Below are positions 6,416-8,850 of a stretch of 8,850 bases of DNA, in pieces. The notes beneath the pieces were generated by a model. It searched no databases and was not told the DNA's origin. It saw only the letters and a list, made by a program, of their open reading frames with translations. Each line of letters starts with the position of its first letter. The stretch's first letter is position 1. The DNA comes from a bacterium (GTDB taxonomy: Bacteria; Ratteibacteria; UBA8468; B48-G9; JAFGKM01), in contig JAGGVW010000106.1 in NCBI GenBank assembly GCA_021157805.1, forward strand, positions 1 through 8,850, read 5' to 3'. Position numbers and translations under genes: made by a program.

Positions 6416-7282
6416 ATGAAAGGAATTATAGCAGGAATTATAAGTGCGATAATCTGGGGAACTGTGTTTATTTCTGGTCAGTTTGCTGTAAAGAAAGGAA
6501 CTCATCCTGTTTTGCTTTCTTTTATAAGATTTTTATCCGCTTCAGTTTTTCTTTTTGTTTATCTTTCCTTTAAAAAAGTAAAATTAAAACTTGAGAAAGA
6601 AGATATTTTTTCTTTTTTTATTCTTGGTCTTACAGGAATTTTCCTTATGAATATTTTTATTTTTTATTCTGTCAAATTCACAACATCAACTTCTGCAAGT
6701 GTTCTTATGAATTCAAATTCTTTTTTTATTGGCATTCTGGCTTTTTTTCTTTTGAAAGAAAAAATCAGAGTGAATGAAATTCTGGGAGTTCTTATTGGTT
6801 TTCTCGGGTGTTTTTTCATTATTACTTCTGGGAAAATTTCTTTTAATTCATCTCTCATTGGAAATTTACTTGCTCTTTTTGCTGCTATTTCCTGGGCTTT
6901 TTACAGTGTCTGGAGTAAAAAGTGTGGAGTTATAAAAAAATATGGAGCAGTTTTATCAACTTTCTGGGCTTCTGTTTTTGGAACAATTTTGCTTTTCCTT
7001 TCTCTTATAGTTTTTCAATTGCCTTTTTCTGGAGGGAAAGCAGGGGTTATTACAGGAATTTATTTAGGAATAGTTCCAGCAGGAATTGGTTTTACACTCT
7101 GGTTTTATGCAATAAATAAAATTAAAACAATTATTGCAGGTATTTTACAGTTTATTGCTCCTTTAACAACCGGGATTATTGCGGTAATATGGTTTGGTGA
7201 GAAAATATCATTCTTTATCTATGTGGGGGGATTTCTAACAATTCTCGGAGTTCTTATTTCAATAAAATCTGTAAAGGATTAA
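6416..7282 (+). CDS. EamA/DMT-superfamily inner-membrane transporter
   Basis: This 288-aa, very hydrophobic protein has about ten membrane-spanning segments arranged as two EamA repeats, residues about 3-135 and 147-285. The first repeat starts IIAGIISAIIWGTVFISGQFAVKKG, with the family's WG motif, and has the conserved Arg in LLSFIRFLSAS. The second starts GNLLALFAAISWAFYSVWSKK. Members export amino acids, metabolites or nucleotide sugars; nothing here fixes the substrate. Length is normal and the protein is complete. It is transcribed alone, away from the operon to its left, and meets coaB tail to tail with a 13-bp gap and no visible terminator between. Base usage is strongly AT-rich like coaB and prfB, and unlike the four-gene block. 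Confidence 0.9.
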   Translation: MKGIIAGIISAIIWGTVFISGQFAVKKGTHPVLLSFIRFLSASVFLFVYLSFKKVKLKLEKEDIFSFFILGLTGIFLMNIFIFYSVKFTTSTSASVLMNSNSFFIGILAFFLLKEKIRVNEILGVLIGFLGCFFIITSGKISFNSSLIGNLLALFAAISWAFYSVWSKKCGVIKKYGAVLSTFWASVFGTILLFLSLIVFQLPFSGGKAGVITGIYLGIVPAGIGFTLWFYAINKIKTIIAGILQFIAPLTTGIIAVIWFGEKISFFIYVGGFLTILGVLISIKSVKD

Positions 7283-7295
7283 TTTTTATTATAAA

Positions 7296-7919
7296 TCAGT
7301 GTGTTTCATTTTCTATCCAATTAACTATTTTTTCAGCAATTTTTTCTTTTTTTATTCTTTTATATTTTTTAACTTTTCCATCCTTTGAGATAAAAACTAC
7401 TTTTGATGGTTTACCCTCTCCAAAGAATTCAGTTGTATTACCTATAATTAAATCAAGTTTTTTCTCTTTTAACTTTTTCAATGCATTTTTTTCAATATTT
7501 TCTGTTTCAAGGGCAAACCCAATGACTATTTGATTTTCTTTTTTTATTTTTGATACTTCTTTTAATATATCTGGATTTGGGATAAGTTTTAAATTCCACT
7601 CTTTTTTTCTTTTTAATTTTCCCCTGTATTTTTTCTCAGGTTTCCAATCGCTCACTGCTGCTGTCATTATTAAAACATCATATTCTGGGAAATACTTTAA
7701 AACTGCTTCTTTCATTTCATTACCTGATATTGTTTTTATAATTTTTATTCCATCAGGTGGTTTAAGATAAGTTGGACCACTTATAAGTATTACTTTATGC
7801 CCTCTTTTTATTGCTTTTTCTGAAATTAAATAACCCATTTTACCTGTTGAAGGATTACTTATAAATCTCACCGGGTCTAAATATTCTCTTGTCGGTCCTG
7901 CGGTTATAAGAATTTTCAT
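7296..7919 (-). CDS. coaB: phosphopantothenate-cysteine ligase, stand-alone
   Basis: This 207-aa protein joins 4'-phosphopantothenate to cysteine in coenzyme A synthesis, after CTP (or ATP) activation. It starts MKILITAGPTREYLDPVRFI with SNPSTGKMG, the nucleotide-binding opening of CoaB, then MTAAVSDWKP, a Lys-rich segment (KLKRKKEW), IPNPDIL, IGFALETEN and IGNTTEFFG, all matching the ligase domain. In most bacteria CoaB is the C-terminal half of a CoaBC fusion with the phosphopantothenoylcysteine decarboxylase; here there is no decarboxylase domain, because the ATG at 7919 follows the prfB stop by 9 nt. CoaC must be encoded elsewhere. No clear ribosome binding site precedes the ATG, so translation is probably coupled to prfB. 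Confidence 0.92.
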   Translation of the reverse strand: MKILITAGPTREYLDPVRFISNPSTGKMGYLISEKAIKRGHKVILISGPTYLKPPDGIKIIKTISGNEMKEAVLKYFPEYDVLIMTAAVSDWKPEKKYRGKLKRKKEWNLKLIPNPDILKEVSKIKKENQIVIGFALETENIEKNALKKLKEKKLDLIIGNTTEFFGEGKPSKVVFISKDGKVKKYKRIKKEKIAEKIVNWIENETH

Positions 7920-7928
7920 TTTTAAAAG

Positions 7929-8849
7929 TTATGCCTGATTATTCTCATTTTTAGAGAGGTATTCAATTTCAGCCATTAAAAAACCTTCAATTTCTCCATC
8001 CATAACCCTTTCAACATTTGATGTTTCATATCCAGTTCTGTGGTCTTTCACCATTGTATATGGGAAAAAAACATAAGACCTTATCTGACTTCCCCATTCT
8101 ATTTTTTTCTGTGAATTTCTTTTTTCTGCTTCTTCCTTTTTCTGTTTTTCCAGTTCTAATTGATATAGACGACTTTTCAAAATTCTCAAAGCAATTTCTC
8201 TATTCTTAAATTGACTTCTTTCATTCTGACATTGAACAACTATCCCTGTTGGTTTATGTTTTATTCTTACTGCTGTTTCAACTTTGTTTACATTCTGTCC
8301 CCCGTGTCCTCCTGCTCTGAATGTCTCTATTTCGAGGTCATCAGGATTAATTTCAATTTTTATGTCCTGTTCAATTTCAGGAATGACATTTACAGCAGCA
8401 AAACTTGTATGTCTTCTTTTGTTCGCATCAAAAGGAGATATTCTTACAAGTCGATGAACACCATTTTCACCTTTAAGGTATCCATAGGCATATTGTCCTG
8501 AGATTATTCCTGTTATTCTTTTTATCCCTGCTTCTTCACCAGGAAGGAAATCAACAATTTTAACATTAAATCCATTCCTTGAAGCCCATTTGCTATACAT
8601 TCTCCATAACATACTTACCCAGTCACATGCTTCAGTTCCCCCTGCTCCTGCGTGTAAAGTAATAATTGCATTCTTTTTATCAGCTTCATCTTTCCACATA
8701 AATCTTATTTTTAGAGAAGGGATTTCTTTTTCCAATTTTTCAATTATCTTTTCCGCTTCATTTTCAAGTTCTCTATCAGGATTGGTTTCAAGAAGTTCAA
8801 AAATTGTTTCAAGTTCAGAAAATTTATTTTCTATTTCTTTTATTTTCTC
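7929..8849 (-). CDS. prfB: peptide chain release factor 2, 5' end beyond the window
   Basis: Class-I release factor that reads UAA and UGA stop codons and triggers peptide release. The frame is open to the window edge, giving 306 residues; the N-terminal 50-60 or so are missing. In order: a Glu/Lys-rich coiled-coil part (residues 1-60, [15 protein letters not shown]...), [15 protein letters not shown], the RF2 anticodon tripeptide SPF in [16 protein letters not shown] (138-140), the catalytic GGQ loop [15 protein letters not shown] (GGQ at 183-185), and [22 protein letters not shown]. The SPF tripeptide separates it from RF1. The common loop form is SGAGGQ, so GGHGGQ is a variant. The site of the usual programmed UGA frameshift, near codon 25, lies off the window. 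The gene is first of a pair with coaB, 9 nt apart. Confidence 0.95.
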   Translation of the reverse strand, partial: EKIKEIENKFSELETIFELLETNPDRELENEAEKIIEKLEKEIPSLKIRFMWKDEADKKNAIITLHAGAGGTEACDWVSMLWRMYSKWASRNGFNVKIVDFLPGEEAGIKRITGIISGQYAYGYLKGENGVHRLVRISPFDANKRRHTSFAAVNVIPEIEQDIKIEINPDDLEIETFRAGGHGGQNVNKVETAVRIKHKPTGIVVQCQNERSQFKNREIALRILKSRLYQLELEKQKKEEAEKRNSQKKIEWGSQIRSYVFFPYTMVKDHRTGYETSNVERVMDGEIEGFLMAEIEYLSKNENNQA

Positions 8850-8850
8850 A

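Noticed and set aside
6416..6440. Tandem GGAATTATA repeat at the start of the EamA gene
   Set aside because: It simply encodes the repeated Gly-Ile-Ile of the first membrane segment.
8211..8501. 96-codon plus-strand frame
   Set aside because: It is the antisense shadow of prfB, covering the stretch that encodes the SPF and GGQ motifs.

Overview
The window is AT-rich bacterial DNA. A class-I release factor with the RF2 signature (SPF anticodon tripeptide and GGQ loop), and genes packed into short-gap or overlapping operons, point to a bacterium that uses UGA as a stop. I cannot assign it to a phylum; the mix of genes would suit an uncultured low-GC lineage.

Layout. (1) Positions 2-597: the 3' part of a DDE transposase of the IS4/IS1634 type, cut by the window edge and carrying a -1 frameshift near 227. 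(2) Positions 598-1312: no intact gene. This stretch holds a weak hairpin, a solitary TATAAT, a 29-bp inverted-repeat copy (776-804) and a hairpin built on it (780-821). (3) Positions 1313-5997: a tight four-gene operon on the minus strand. In transcription order it encodes a Gfo/Idh-type NAD(P)-dependent oxidoreductase, a GH130 glycoside phosphorylase, an AAC(3)-family N-acetyltransferase, and a 663-aa M28-like metallopeptidase with a PA-like insert and an extra C-terminal region. It is driven by a near-perfect sigma-70 promoter (TTGACA, 16-bp spacer, TATAAT) at 6079-6106. (4) Positions 6124-6152: an inverted copy of the 29-bp repeat at 776-804, identical at 28 of 29 positions. (5) Positions 6213-6382: a possible decayed minus-strand coding fragment. 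(6) Positions 6416-7282: an EamA/DMT-family transporter with a TATAAT 7 nt before its ATG, so probably leaderless. (7) Positions 7296-7919 and 7929-8849, both minus strand: a stand-alone phosphopantothenate-cysteine ligase (CoaB) and prfB (RF2), whose 5' end lies off the window.

Interpretation. The four-gene operon sits exactly between the two inverted 29-bp repeats, carries its own promoter just inside the right repeat, and looks richer in GC than the housekeeping genes to its right (hand counts of sampled 60-base lines: about 37-47% inside, 15-33% outside). The simplest reading is an acquired, transposase-less cargo unit of about 5.4 kb bounded by transposon-type inverted repeats. An alternative is that the two repeats are the facing ends of two separate decayed insertion sequences. 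The enzymes suggest turnover or modification of a mannose- or amino-sugar-containing glycan: a redox step on a sugar, a phosphorolytic step, an amino-group acetylation, and a peptidase-like hydrolase. The actual substrate cannot be read from the sequence.
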